Source of the DNA: an uncultured Dokdonia sp.
GTDB taxonomy: Bacteria; Bacteroidota; Bacteroidia; Flavobacteriales; Flavobacteriaceae
Assembly (NCBI RefSeq): GCF_947492535.1
Contig: NZ_CANLNH010000018.1
Span: forward strand, 39,011-103,010
DNA length: 64,000 nucleotides
Direction of reading: 5' to 3'
A program made the position numbers and the translations under genes. Below are positions 49,001 through 58,055 of this stretch, piece after piece. The notes below the pieces were generated by a model. It saw nothing but the letters and a program-made list of their open reading frames with translations, was not told where the DNA came from and ran no database searches. Positions within the stretch are counted from its first letter, which is position 1; each line of letters begins with the position of its first letter.

Positions 49001-50857
49001 ATGACAGACATTATTAAGCTTTTACCAGATCATGTAGCAAATCAAATAGCTGCTGGTGAGGTTGTACAACGACCCGCTTCTGTTGTAAAAGAACTTTTAG
49101 AAAATGCAATAGATGCTGAAGCAACATCCATAAAACTCATTGTTAAAGACGCAGGTAAAACACTTATCCAAATTATAGATAATGGAAAAGGAATGAGTGA
49201 GACAGATGCTCGAATGAGTTTTGAACGTCATGCAACTTCCAAAATCACATCTGCCGATGATCTTTTTAATCTCAATACAAAAGGATTTAGAGGAGAGGCA
49301 CTCGCTTCTATAGCTGCTGTCGCCCATGTAGAGTTAAAAACACGTATACATACTAATGACGTAGGAACGCGTATTGAAATAGAAGGAAGTAAGATCATCA
49401 CTCAAGAACCATGCGCAACACCCACAGGAACATCACTAGCCGTTAAAAATCTTTTTTTTAATATCCCTGCAAGGCGTAATTTTTTAAAGTCTAATAATGT
49501 AGAGCTCCGACATATCATAGATGAATTTCAACGTGTCGCATTAGCGCATCCGCAAATTGTATTTGCGATGTTCCATAATGATGGGGAAGTATTTCAATTG
49601 CCTGCTGGAAATTTAAAACAACGTATTGTTGGTATTTTTGGAGGAAAAACCAATGAAAAATTAGTACCCGTTGCTGAAGAAACAGATATTGTCAGCATTC
49701 AAGGATTTGTCGTAAAACCTGAGTTTTCTAAAAAAACAAGAGGTGAACAATTCTTTTTTGTAAATGATCGATTTATAAAAAATCCATACCTCAATCATGC
49801 GGTAAGCACTGCTTTTGAAGGATTATTGCCAGATAAGACACGCGCTAGCTATTTCTTATACTTGATTGTCGATCCTAGTACAATAGATATTAATATTCAT
49901 CCTACAAAGACAGAGATTAAATTTGATGATGAGCATTCTCTATATGCAATCTTACGTAGTACGATAAAACATAGTTTAGGGCAATTTAATATTGCGCCCG
50001 TACTTGATTTTGATAGAGATGCAAACTTAGATACACCTTATGCGTATAAAGATAAGTATGTAAATACGCCTAAAGTAGAAGTAGACCGTACCTTTAATCC
50101 ATTTGATACAGTGCCGCCTCCTAAAAAAGGAGCTTCGATGCCTACTTATACAAAACCAAATGTAGAAGGATGGGAGCAATTATATGAAGGATTAAAAACA
50201 ACTCCTTCAGATAGGACAAGTAATGTTACGTATGAAAGTGATGAGGTAACGGGAGATTTATTTAAAAAAGAATCTGGGTACGCTTTCGCGAAAGCGGAAT
50301 CATCTACCTATCAATTAAACAATAAATACATCATTAGCACCATTAAAAGTGGGATGGTGATTATAGACCAACATAGGGCACATCAACGTGTGTTATATGA
50401 AGAGTTTTTACGTAATATTACGGTGAAGGAATCAGTGAGTCAGCAGTTGTTGTTTCCTTTGGTGTTAGATTATAATTCATCAGAGTTGGCATTACTAGTA
50501 CAACTTAAAGAAGGACTTGAGAATACAGGTTTTGTATTTGGGAACGTAGCTAATGAAACATTAGAAATTACAGGAATTCCTACGTCATTACCAGAATCTG
50601 AAGTGCCAATCGTTATAGAACAATTATTGAGTGATCTAGAAAGCGAAGTGCCAGACACTGGATTTAGTCAGACAGATACCTTAGCAAAAAGTATGGCAAA
50701 GAGTATGGCTGTAAAAGCAGGAGAAACGCTAGATGCGAGTTCTAGAGAACATCTTGTAAATAGTTTATTTGCCTGTAAAGAACCTACGGTTTCCCCAGGA
50801 AATCGCACTACGTTTATAACAATGAATGCAGAAGAATTAGATCGAAAATTTAAGTAA
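49001..50857 (+). CDS. mutL: DNA mismatch repair protein MutL
   Basis: The GHKL ATPase motifs are clear: VVKELLENAIDAEA, IIDNGKGMSE and TKGFRGEALASIAAV, then the MutL-specific NDRFIKNPYLNHAV. The C-terminal dimerisation domain starts near residue 440. The metal-dependent nuclease motif is altered: DQHRAHQRVLYE (from Asp456) has Gln where the motif normally has Glu, and the usual CPHGRP site reads ACKEPTVSPGN (from A591). I infer weak or absent nicking activity. An exact palindrome encodes AFAKA at residues 428-432 in the linker between the domains. Confidence 0.95.
   Translation: MTDIIKLLPDHVANQIAAGEVVQRPASVVKELLENAIDAEATSIKLIVKDAGKTLIQIIDNGKGMSETDARMSFERHATSKITSADDLFNLNTKGFRGEALASIAAVAHVELKTRIHTNDVGTRIEIEGSKIITQEPCATPTGTSLAVKNLFFNIPARRNFLKSNNVELRHIIDEFQRVALAHPQIVFAMFHNDGEVFQLPAGNLKQRIVGIFGGKTNEKLVPVAEETDIVSIQGFVVKPEFSKKTRGEQFFFVNDRFIKNPYLNHAVSTAFEGLLPDKTRASYFLYLIVDPSTIDINIHPTKTEIKFDDEHSLYAILRSTIKHSLGQFNIAPVLDFDRDANLDTPYAYKDKYVNTPKVEVDRTFNPFDTVPPPKKGASMPTYTKPNVEGWEQLYEGLKTTPSDRTSNVTYESDEVTGDLFKKESGYAFAKAESSTYQLNNKYIISTIKSGMVIIDQHRAHQRVLYEEFLRNITVKESVSQQLLFPLVLDYNSSELALLVQLKEGLENTGFVFGNVANETLEITGIPTSLPESEVPIVIEQLLSDLESEVPDTGFSQTDTLAKSMAKSMAVKAGETLDASSREHLVNSLFACKEPTVSPGNRTTFITMNAEELDRKFK
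50281..50296. repeat. Dispersed 16-bp palindrome, exact copy (in mutL)
   Basis: CGCTTTCGCGAAAGCG, preceded by GGGTA. It is read as Tyr-Ala-Phe-Ala-Lys-Ala in the interdomain linker of MutL. Confidence 0.9.
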
Positions 50858-50861
50858 GGAA

Positions 50862-51605
50862 ATGGGAAGGATAACAGATACCGTTAAAGTTTTATTGATA
50901 ATAAATGTGATTTTTTTTCTAGGGAGTCAATTTGTTGAAGTAACGTATCAATACTTCTCATTGTGGTTTCCATATAGTGAGAATTTTAGAGTATGGCAGG
51001 TTTTTACACATATGTTTATGCATGCAGATGTATTACATATTTTCTTTAATATGTTTATGTTGTATATGTTTGGGAGTCATTTGGAAAATATTTTAGGGAA
51101 GAATAAACTCTTGATATTATATTTCTCAGCAGGTTTGGGGTCAATGATTTTACACCTTGGAGTTCTATACTTGGATTTTTGGCCAGGCTATGATGCAATG
51201 TTAAGTAATGGTATGTCAATAGAAGACGTTAATACATTTTTGAAGACTTCTTCTTATCCTACTTCAATTGCTCAATTTGTGAGCGAAGATGCCCTGTACA
51301 ACACTTATACTGCAAATAGGAATCCTATGTTAGGTGCATCTGGAGCAGTATTTGGATTACTTGCAGGTTTTATGATCTTGTTCCCTAATTTAGAATTAAT
51401 GGTTTTCCCTATTCCAATACCAGTTAAAGCAAAATATTTAATAGGAGGGTATTTCTTGTTGAACGTATATTCTGCTATCACAGGTCATAGTATAATTGGA
51501 CCTTCAAATACAGCATATTGGGCGCATATAGGAGGTGCCCTAATTGGTTTTATTATGATGTATTACTGGAAGAAAAATAGTTTTAATAATAAACGCTGGA
51601 ATTAA
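50862..51605 (+). CDS. Rhomboid-family intramembrane serine protease
   Basis: The 247-residue protein has six or seven membrane helices. The catalytic pair is visible: Ser160 in MLGASGAVFGLLAGF (GxSG) and His222 in YWAHIGGALIGF. The upstream helix HMFMHADVLHIFFNMFML carries the conserved His and Asn of the oxyanion region. It starts 4 bp after mutL and 1 bp before a second rhomboid gene. Substrates are unknown. Confidence 0.93.
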   Translation: MGRITDTVKVLLIINVIFFLGSQFVEVTYQYFSLWFPYSENFRVWQVFTHMFMHADVLHIFFNMFMLYMFGSHLENILGKNKLLILYFSAGLGSMILHLGVLYLDFWPGYDAMLSNGMSIEDVNTFLKTSSYPTSIAQFVSEDALYNTYTANRNPMLGASGAVFGLLAGFMILFPNLELMVFPIPIPVKAKYLIGGYFLLNVYSAITGHSIIGPSNTAYWAHIGGALIGFIMMYYWKKNSFNNKRWN

Positions 51606-51606
51606 T

Positions 51607-52500
51607 ATGGCGGCAAATTCATTTTTAAATCAATTTAAGACAGCAAATATTGCGATTAAACTTATCGTAATTAATGTCGCTGTTTTTTTGATATTCAATA
51701 TTTTACCATGGCTTGTACAAATAGATAATGGGGTGCTAACAAGGTATTTTGTGTTGCCTACAGATCTTATGCGATTCATACAGCAACCTTGGTCTGTAAT
51801 CACATATGCGTTTTTGCATAGTGGTTTCTTGCATATTCTATTTAATATGTTATTTCTGTATGTTTTTTCTAAGTTTATCTTAAATCTATTTACAGAAAAA
51901 CGATTCCTCACGATCTATTTATTAGGTGGGATTGTAGGTGGGTTAACATTTGTGTTGGTCTACCTTCTATTGCCTGCTTTTAAAGGAAATAGTGTCTTGC
52001 TTGGTGCATCTGCGGCAGTAAATGCTATTATCATTTTTATAGCGACCTATAGCCCTAATACGCCTATACGCATTTTTATGTTTAACTTAAAGCTTTGGCA
52101 TATTGCAGCTTTTGTTGTGCTAAGAGATTTACTAACGCTCGATTCTTCTAGCAATGCAGGAGGGCTAATATCCCATTTAGGAGGTGCCGCTTTTGGGTAT
52201 ATATATGCAATGCAACTTGCAAAGGGAAATGATATAGGTCTCTGGTTTGAAAAGATCATGGATACAGTTGCAGGTTGGTTTTCCTCCAAACCAAAAACGA
52301 AGAATGCAAGAATGCGTACAGTGCACCGTAAAACAAAAAAGGCACCACCAAAAAGTACGAAAACCAGACAAACCCCCGTTAGTAAAAGTGAGCAACAGCA
52401 ACAAATAGATGCCATCCTTGATAAAATAAGTAAGAGTGGTTACGATAGTCTTTCTAAAGCAGAAAAAGACTTTCTATTTAAGGCTGGAAAAGATAATTGA
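51607..52500 (+). CDS. Second rhomboid-family protease, with C-terminal basic tail
   Basis: It has 297 residues. The rhomboid core has AFLHSGFLHILFNMLFL, Ser135 in LLGASAAVNAII (GASA instead of GASG) and His190 in LISHLGGAAFGY. After the membrane domain comes a basic linker (KTKNARMRTVHRKTKKAPPK) and a small helical end with ILDKISKSGYDSLSKAEKDF, a cytosolic tail seen in Bacteroidota rhomboids. It directly follows the first rhomboid gene, so the two may act together. Confidence 0.92.
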   Translation: MAANSFLNQFKTANIAIKLIVINVAVFLIFNILPWLVQIDNGVLTRYFVLPTDLMRFIQQPWSVITYAFLHSGFLHILFNMLFLYVFSKFILNLFTEKRFLTIYLLGGIVGGLTFVLVYLLLPAFKGNSVLLGASAAVNAIIIFIATYSPNTPIRIFMFNLKLWHIAAFVVLRDLLTLDSSSNAGGLISHLGGAAFGYIYAMQLAKGNDIGLWFEKIMDTVAGWFSSKPKTKNARMRTVHRKTKKAPPKSTKTRQTPVSKSEQQQQIDAILDKISKSGYDSLSKAEKDFLFKAGKDN

Positions 52501-53531
52501 TGAAAGGACTCTCCTTTTTTGGAAAAGCTATTTTCTTTTTTAATAGCATATTTGCCATTCTCTTAGTTTTAGGGTATGCATTGCCGTATATCCCACCACA
52601 TATATTTCCAAGACTTTCTGTACTGAGTTTGTTGTTGCCTGTATTACTTCTTATCAATGCTGTTTTTCTTATCTATTGGGTTTTGAGAGGAAAGAGACAG
52701 TTATTCCTTTCTGCCTTTGTTCTTATTATTGGAATAGGACATATAAGTTCGCTATATCATTTTGGTAATACTAAAAGTGAGGCTGGTGTAGAAGGAGTCA
52801 AACTTTTGAGTTATAATGTGCGTTCTTTTAATATTCATGGTTGGTCTAAACAAGAAAATGTAGGCGATCGTATTATAGAATTTATATCTCAAAAAGATCC
52901 AGATATTGTTTGTTTGCAAGAATATTACCCTAAATATTCATTGTCTAAAGATCAATACCCGTATCAGTATAAAAAAATGAGTGAGATCTCTAAAAGCTTT
53001 GGACAGGTTATATATTCTAAATTCCCGATTGTTACTACGGGTTCTTTAGACTTTTATAAGACAGGTAATAATGTGATATATGCCGATGTTGTTGTAAATA
53101 ATGATACGATACGAGTATATAATGTACATTTTCAGTCGTTACGGGTGTCTCCAAAATTTGGCACCTTTAATGAAGAAGGGTCAAAGCGATTATTAGGTAG
53201 GATGGGGGAGTCTTTCAAAAAACAAGAAGAACAAGTAATGCAATTTCTTGAAAGTGAAAAAAAATCACCGTATCCAGTTATAGTTGCTGGCGATTTCAAT
53301 AATAGTTCAACCTCATATATGTATCGTAAGATAAGAGGAACAAAACAGGATGCATATGAGAAATCAGGTTCTGGAACTGGACGTTCATTTACGTTTGATT
53401 TTATCCCGTTACGTATAGATTTTATACTAGCCGATCCGAAATTTGAAATACTTCAATTTAAAAATTATAATATCAAATTATCAGATCATTATCCTATAGA
53501 AAGTAGTATCAATAAGGATTTTAAGTTCTAA
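52500..53531 (+). CDS. Endonuclease/exonuclease/phosphatase-family membrane protein
   Basis: Two or three N-terminal membrane helices (to about residue 85) precede an EEP domain. The domain has LLSYNVRSFNI, DIVCLQEYYPKY with the metal-binding Glu, VIVAGDFNNSS and the final IKLSDHYPIESS with its Asp-His. The ATG at 52500 overlaps the rhomboid stop (ATGA), and the TTG 3 bp earlier is less likely. The active site would face the periplasm. Phosphodiester or phospholipid substrates are possible, and the sequence does not decide. Confidence 0.87.
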   Translation: MKGLSFFGKAIFFFNSIFAILLVLGYALPYIPPHIFPRLSVLSLLLPVLLLINAVFLIYWVLRGKRQLFLSAFVLIIGIGHISSLYHFGNTKSEAGVEGVKLLSYNVRSFNIHGWSKQENVGDRIIEFISQKDPDIVCLQEYYPKYSLSKDQYPYQYKKMSEISKSFGQVIYSKFPIVTTGSLDFYKTGNNVIYADVVVNNDTIRVYNVHFQSLRVSPKFGTFNEEGSKRLLGRMGESFKKQEEQVMQFLESEKKSPYPVIVAGDFNNSSTSYMYRKIRGTKQDAYEKSGSGTGRSFTFDFIPLRIDFILADPKFEILQFKNYNIKLSDHYPIESSINKDFKF

Positions 53532-53535
53532 GGGA

Positions 53536-54183
53536 TTAAGAAATAACCTTAGATAGATCTACATTTTCTAGGTAGGTAATCGCATTAGGACCTTCATTAA
53601 ATAACAAATCTAAAATAGATAAATTAGATAGGTATCCATGTTTATCATGAAATAACTGATGGTATTCAGGAAGGTTATAATCAGGTTCTTTTTTAGACGT
53701 AATAAGGTGACGTACGTTGGTAATAGGTGGCTTTGGATTCCTAAAATACTCTTCAGTATAACTAATCTCCTTTTCTAATTGCAAACATTCCATGATACAG
53801 GTGTGACACGCCAAATTAAATTCAATAAGGGTATCATATACCGTTGTGTATAAGGGTTCAAACGTATCTTCATAATATTCAAAAAATGGAGAGGTTTGAT
53901 AGGCTACTTTTAAAGAGCGCCAATGATCACGCTGCCAGTGAAATTTGTTTTCTAATTGTACTTCAAAAGTGAGTTGATGCTGTTTAGATGTACGATTGTG
54001 TTTTACAGGAATTGTTAGCTGTAACATACCGCTAGCAGTAGCAATTTTAGTACGTGTTCTATACGATTGTTTCTGATAGTTGTCTAACGCCTCAAAAATA
54101 ACAGTATCAGCTTGGGCAATACATGCATAATGTATAATAGGCAAGCAATACCCTGGATGTATTAGAATAGTATCTAGACTCAT
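53536..54183 (-). CDS. WbqC-family protein
   Basis: This 215-residue protein begins TILIHPGYCLPIIHYACIAQ and includes FEALDNYQKQSYRTRTKI and QLTIPVKHN, the WbqC signature. WbqC-like proteins have been linked to O-antigen sugar chemistry, but the family's enzymology is not settled. In flavobacteria the gene is usually next to lepB, as here (9 bp apart), rather than in polysaccharide loci. It converges with the EEP gene with 4 bp between stops. Confidence 0.85.
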   Translation of the reverse strand: MSLDTILIHPGYCLPIIHYACIAQADTVIFEALDNYQKQSYRTRTKIATASGMLQLTIPVKHNRTSKQHQLTFEVQLENKFHWQRDHWRSLKVAYQTSPFFEYYEDTFEPLYTTVYDTLIEFNLACHTCIMECLQLEKEISYTEEYFRNPKPPITNVRHLITSKKEPDYNLPEYHQLFHDKHGYLSNLSILDLLFNEGPNAITYLENVDLSKVIS

Positions 54184-54192
54184 TATATGGGG

Positions 54193-55806
54193 TTACGCTT
54201 TCTGTTGTTTCTTTTTCTTTCTAAAGAAATTGAAACCAAAATATAAAATTAATAACCCTAAAAAATGATAACGATAGCTCGTTAATTTTCCATCACCGCC
54301 TACCGTAGTAAAGACACGATCCCAACGGATACGATTTAGAAATCCTTTTTTATTTGGATCTAAACTAAACCATACAAATACAGGTTTTCCGACTACGTGT
54401 GTGTATGGTGTATATCCCCACATTCTTGCGTCTTGAGAATTATGACGATTATCTCCCATCATCCAGTAATAATCTTGTTTAAAGGTGTATTCTGTGATAG
54501 AGTTACCATTTAAGGTGACTTCATTACCATTTACTTGGATGTCATTTTTTATGCCCATTTCAGAACCTTCATATACCTCTATAATACGCTTGTAAAAAGG
54601 AATAGATTCAGGTGTGATGGTAATTGTTTTTCCTTCTTCTGGGATGTAGATAGGACCATAGTTATGAACACTCCAGTCATGTCCGCTCCTAGCTGGAAAC
54701 AAACTTGAATTAGTATTGTTAGGTATATCTTTTGGTTCAATACTTATAATACTAGAATTGTTACTTAATTTTTGATAAGCTGCATCAGTCATTTGAGCGA
54801 CTTGAGTGTAAATTCTATTATCCTTATCATAATCACTTAAATAAATATCACTAATATCGTATCGATTTGACAAAAAAGGCGTCGGGGAAGCATATTCGCC
54901 TCTTTCGTTTTGAGTTACAAAAGGTTCTTTAGATACTATCTTATAAGAAAACTGTAATTTAGCTCTATCAGGAAGATTATTCTTAACCCCATTTGTATAC
55001 ACATATCCATCTCTAACTTCTAGAGAATCTCCGGGTAATGCAACACAGCGTTTTACATAATTAGATTTCTTATCTACAGGCTTATATATAGCTTCACTTG
55101 TAGGATCTGTTATTACAGTTAATGTGTCAACAGGCCAACTAAAAACAACGATGTCATTACGTTTGATACTTTGAAAGCCTGGTAACCTAAAATAAGGTAA
55201 CTCAGGAGAAGAAAGATATGATTTTTTATTTACTACAGGAATTGCATCATGTAACATAGGTGTTGCCACGGTAGTCATGGGCGTTCTTGCGCCATAATGA
55301 AACTTACTTACAAAAAGATAATCTCCTACTAATAATGTTTTTTCTAATGAAGACGTAGGTATTGTAAAGGGTTGCATAAAATAGGTGTGCACTATCGTAG
55401 CTGCTACGATAGCAAAAAGAATAGAGCTTACCCACTCTCCATTACTGCTTTTAGGGTTTAAATCTCTTTCTTTTATATGAGGAGCATCTGTAGCATAGTT
55501 GATATAAAATAAATACAATCCACAGGTTAAAACAACTAAGGCAGTGTCTTTATAGGAATTAAAGCCAAAACTCCTTGCTGTTTCGGTCCATACTACGGGA
55601 AACATAATTAAGTTTACAATAGGAATAAAAAGTAAAATCGTCCACCACCACGGTCGATTTATGATCTTCATAAGTACCACTGCATTGTATACAGGTACTG
55701 CTGCTTCCCAAGCTTGTCTTCCAGCTCGTATGTATAATTTCCAAGTCCCTAGAAAGTGAATGACTTGTACGGCTAGAAAAAAAATAAACCATTGTGTGAT
55801 TGTCAT
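54193..55806 (-). CDS. lepB: Signal peptidase I, long Bacteroidota form
   Basis: It cleaves signal peptides at the inner membrane. The first ~105 residues hold extra membrane helices (EAAVPVYNAVVLMKIINRPW and following). Another helix at about 125-143 leads into the S26 domain. Catalytic Ser153 is in FTIPTSSLEKTLLVGDYL and Lys252 in YVKRCVALPGDSLEVRDG, and YYWMMGDNRHNSQDARMWG follows. A large insertion lies between the Lys box and the GDNR box, explaining the 537-residue length against about 320 in E. coli. It lies in the dapB-parAB gene block. Confidence 0.93.
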   Translation of the reverse strand: MTITQWFIFFLAVQVIHFLGTWKLYIRAGRQAWEAAVPVYNAVVLMKIINRPWWWTILLFIPIVNLIMFPVVWTETARSFGFNSYKDTALVVLTCGLYLFYINYATDAPHIKERDLNPKSSNGEWVSSILFAIVAATIVHTYFMQPFTIPTSSLEKTLLVGDYLFVSKFHYGARTPMTTVATPMLHDAIPVVNKKSYLSSPELPYFRLPGFQSIKRNDIVVFSWPVDTLTVITDPTSEAIYKPVDKKSNYVKRCVALPGDSLEVRDGYVYTNGVKNNLPDRAKLQFSYKIVSKEPFVTQNERGEYASPTPFLSNRYDISDIYLSDYDKDNRIYTQVAQMTDAAYQKLSNNSSIISIEPKDIPNNTNSSLFPARSGHDWSVHNYGPIYIPEEGKTITITPESIPFYKRIIEVYEGSEMGIKNDIQVNGNEVTLNGNSITEYTFKQDYYWMMGDNRHNSQDARMWGYTPYTHVVGKPVFVWFSLDPNKKGFLNRIRWDRVFTTVGGDGKLTSYRYHFLGLLILYFGFNFFRKKKKQQKA

Positions 55807-55860
55807 GATATATTGTATTTATGGGTAGTTAGTGTCTTAGTGTTTGTTGATGTTACGTAA

Positions 55861-56562
55861 TTAAGAAATATTTAATACATCTGCCATAGAAAATACGCCT
55901 TTTTTGCCAACAAGCCATAAAGCGGCAACCAATGCTCCTTGTGCAAAACCAAGTCTAGAATGTGCTTCATGATATAATTGTATGGTATCTATTTCATTTT
56001 TATAAGTAATCACATGCGTTCCAGGGACAGTTCCTTCTCTTTTAGAAATAATAGGAATGGTATGTGCTTCTTCAGTAGCGGTATTCTTCCAGTTAGAATA
56101 ATTTCCTGCATCTATAATGCCTTCGGCAAGTGTAATCGCGGTACCGCTTGGAGCGTCTAGTTTTTGAGTATGATGAATTTCTTCCATCGCTACTTTATAA
56201 CTGTGATGAGGCGCCATATACTGTGCTAACTTCTTATTAATTTCAAAAAAGATATTCACTCCAATACTAAAATTTGATGCATAGATAAAACTTCCATTTT
56301 TTTCTTTACACAAGGCAATCATTTCATCATAATGCGCTAACCATCCGGTTGTCCCTGAAACAATAGGAACTCCTGCATGTAAGCAAGCGCTAATATGAGA
56401 GACAGCAACATCTGGAAGACTAAAATCTATAGCTACATCTATAGTATCAAAACTAAATGGAGTACTGTCATTTCGTTTTATAACAACTTCATGGCCTTGG
56501 GCTAGTGCTATTTTTTCAATGGCCTTGCCCATTTTTCCATATCCTAAAAGTGCAATCTTCAT
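55861..56562 (-). CDS. dapB: 4-hydroxy-tetrahydrodipicolinate reductase
   Basis: This enzyme reduces the cyclic precursor of diaminopimelate and lysine with NAD(P)H. The Rossmann start is MKIALLGYGKMGKAIEKIA. Then come VSGTTGW, YASNFSIGVNIFFEI and the signature EEIHHTQKLDAPSGTAITLA with catalytic His and Lys. It is short (233 aa against about 270) because the N-terminal domain is compact, typical of Bacteroidota. Its ATG overlaps the DUF5683 gene's stop by one base. Confidence 0.95.
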   Translation of the reverse strand: MKIALLGYGKMGKAIEKIALAQGHEVVIKRNDSTPFSFDTIDVAIDFSLPDVAVSHISACLHAGVPIVSGTTGWLAHYDEMIALCKEKNGSFIYASNFSIGVNIFFEINKKLAQYMAPHHSYKVAMEEIHHTQKLDAPSGTAITLAEGIIDAGNYSNWKNTATEEAHTIPIISKREGTVPGTHVITYKNEIDTIQLYHEAHSRLGFAQGALVAALWLVGKKGVFSMADVLNIS

Positions 56563-57161
56563 CAGTCTATATGATAGGTGAGTTTAAAACCGTAACGAAA
56601 TGCCTGCCCTAAATCATCTGTCTGAATATCTGGAGCAAAAGTCAAATCATCACTTACGTTATATTGAGTGAGATGCGCATCTACATTTGCCTCAATAATC
56701 TGGAGAACATACATCCCTGCTGTCACAAGAATGGCAAGTTCTTTTTGTCTTCTAAAAAAGTCTTGAGCTTCAATAAGGCCGTTATTGTCAAAAACTTCTG
56801 TTGTGGTTCCATCTTCATTAATGATGGTAAATTCATCCATACGTCCAGCAAGTCTATCTTTAAACGCAGTTCTATAACGTTTAAATTCTCTGTCATTATC
56901 GATAGCAAAAAACACACCCGTTCCTAAAGCCCCGTATACGATAGGTAATTTCCAATAATCTTTATTGTATGCTTGTCCTAATCCAGGTAATGCCGCTGCA
57001 TAAAAAGCAGCTTTAGCAGGGCGAAGAGGGTCTATACTCTGTTGCGTTTTTATCGTGTCAGGATCTGTATCGTCTGTAATAATGGTGTCTTCTGTTTGCG
57101 CTTTCGCGAAAGCGTATACCAAAAGAAAACCTAAGAGTAATATGCTGTTTCTATTTAGCAC
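56562..57161 (-). CDS. DUF5683 envelope protein with palindrome-derived signal cleavage site
   Basis: The signal peptide runs MLNRNSILLLGFLLVYAFAKA, then QTEDTI. The mature protein has DPLRPAKAAFYAAALPGLGQ, YNKDYWKLPIVYGALGTGVF and YRTAFKDRLAGR, the DUF5683 signature, with about two membrane segments. It is conserved between parB and dapB in flavobacteria, of unknown role. Residues 17-21 (AFAKA), including the A-x-A signal peptidase site, are encoded by an exact copy of the dispersed palindrome. It overlaps the parB gene's end by 11 bp. Confidence 0.85.
   Translation of the reverse strand: MLNRNSILLLGFLLVYAFAKAQTEDTIITDDTDPDTIKTQQSIDPLRPAKAAFYAAALPGLGQAYNKDYWKLPIVYGALGTGVFFAIDNDREFKRYRTAFKDRLAGRMDEFTIINEDGTTTEVFDNNGLIEAQDFFRRQKELAILVTAGMYVLQIIEANVDAHLTQYNVSDDLTFAPDIQTDDLGQAFRYGFKLTYHID
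57099..57114. repeat. Dispersed 16-bp palindrome, exact copy (in DUF5683 gene)
   Basis: CGCTTTCGCGAAAGCG, followed on + by TATACC. On the gene's strand it is read as Tyr-Ala-Phe-Ala-Lys-Ala at the end of the signal peptide. Confidence 0.9.
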
Positions 57162-58050
57162 CTTTGATCAATTTCTGTAAGCGGTTAAAATCTTCTTCTG
57201 AAGAAAACGGAATCGTAATTTTACCTCTTCCATTTTTGGATACTTGTATAGCTACTTTGGCTCCAAAATACTCAGCAAATTCTTTATTCCCTTTTTGAAT
57301 AAATTCAGGTGCGTTTTGTTTTTGGGGAAGCACTGCTTCAGAAGTAGAATGGTAATTCTTTACTAGTGCTTCTGTTTGTCTTACAGATAATTTATTGGCA
57401 ATGATTTTTTCGTAAATATCAAGTTGATCGCCTGTATTATCTATATTAATCAAGGCACGACCATGTCCCATAGATAGAAAACCATCACGCATCCCTGTTT
57501 GTACAATAGGATCTAGTTTTAATAAACGTAAATAGTTTGCAATCGTAGATCTATTCTTACCTACACGCTCACTCATTTGTTCTTGTGTAAGTTGTATCTC
57601 ATCAATAAGACGTTGATAGGAAAGGGCAATTTCTATAGGGTCTAAATCCTGACGCTGAATATTCTCTACAAGCGCCATCTCAAGACTCTCTTGATCATTT
57701 GCAATACGTATGTAAGCAGGAATGGTTTCGTTGCCTATAAGTTTTGAGGCTCTAAAACGTCGCTCTCCTGAAACAAGTTGGTACTTGTTAAAGCTAAGTT
57801 TACGTACAGTTATAGGTTGTATAACGCCTAATTCACGTATAGACGAAGCTAACTCGCGTAAGGCTTCTTCATTAAAGCTTGTACGAGGTTGAAAAGGGTT
57901 TACTTCAATATCTTTTAGGTCTAACTCAACGATATTGCCTACAACCTTATCTGCATTTTTATCTTCTGCACTTTTGATGTCATTGTCAGGGTCTTTCAAT
58001 AATGCAGAAAGACCACGGCCTAGTGCTTGTTTTTTTGTTGCTTTAGCCAT
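57151..58050 (-). CDS. parB: Chromosome-partitioning protein ParB
   Basis: ParB binds parS sites and spreads on DNA as a CTP-dependent clamp. The N-terminus KKQALGRGLSALLKD is the ParA-contacting motif. The ParB/Srx domain has EVNPFQPRTSFNEEALRELA and the CTP-box LVSGERRFRASKLIG. The HTH reads TQEQMSERVGKNRSTIANYL. The C-terminal dimer region ends the 299-residue protein. It starts 5 bp after parA. I found no parS-like site (TGTTTCACGTGAAACA) in the window by eye. Confidence 0.96.
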   Translation of the reverse strand: MAKATKKQALGRGLSALLKDPDNDIKSAEDKNADKVVGNIVELDLKDIEVNPFQPRTSFNEEALRELASSIRELGVIQPITVRKLSFNKYQLVSGERRFRASKLIGNETIPAYIRIANDQESLEMALVENIQRQDLDPIEIALSYQRLIDEIQLTQEQMSERVGKNRSTIANYLRLLKLDPIVQTGMRDGFLSMGHGRALINIDNTGDQLDIYEKIIANKLSVRQTEALVKNYHSTSEAVLPQKQNAPEFIQKGNKEFAEYFGAKVAIQVSKNGRGKITIPFSSEEDFNRLQKLIKGAK

Positions 58051-58055
58051 ATGCT

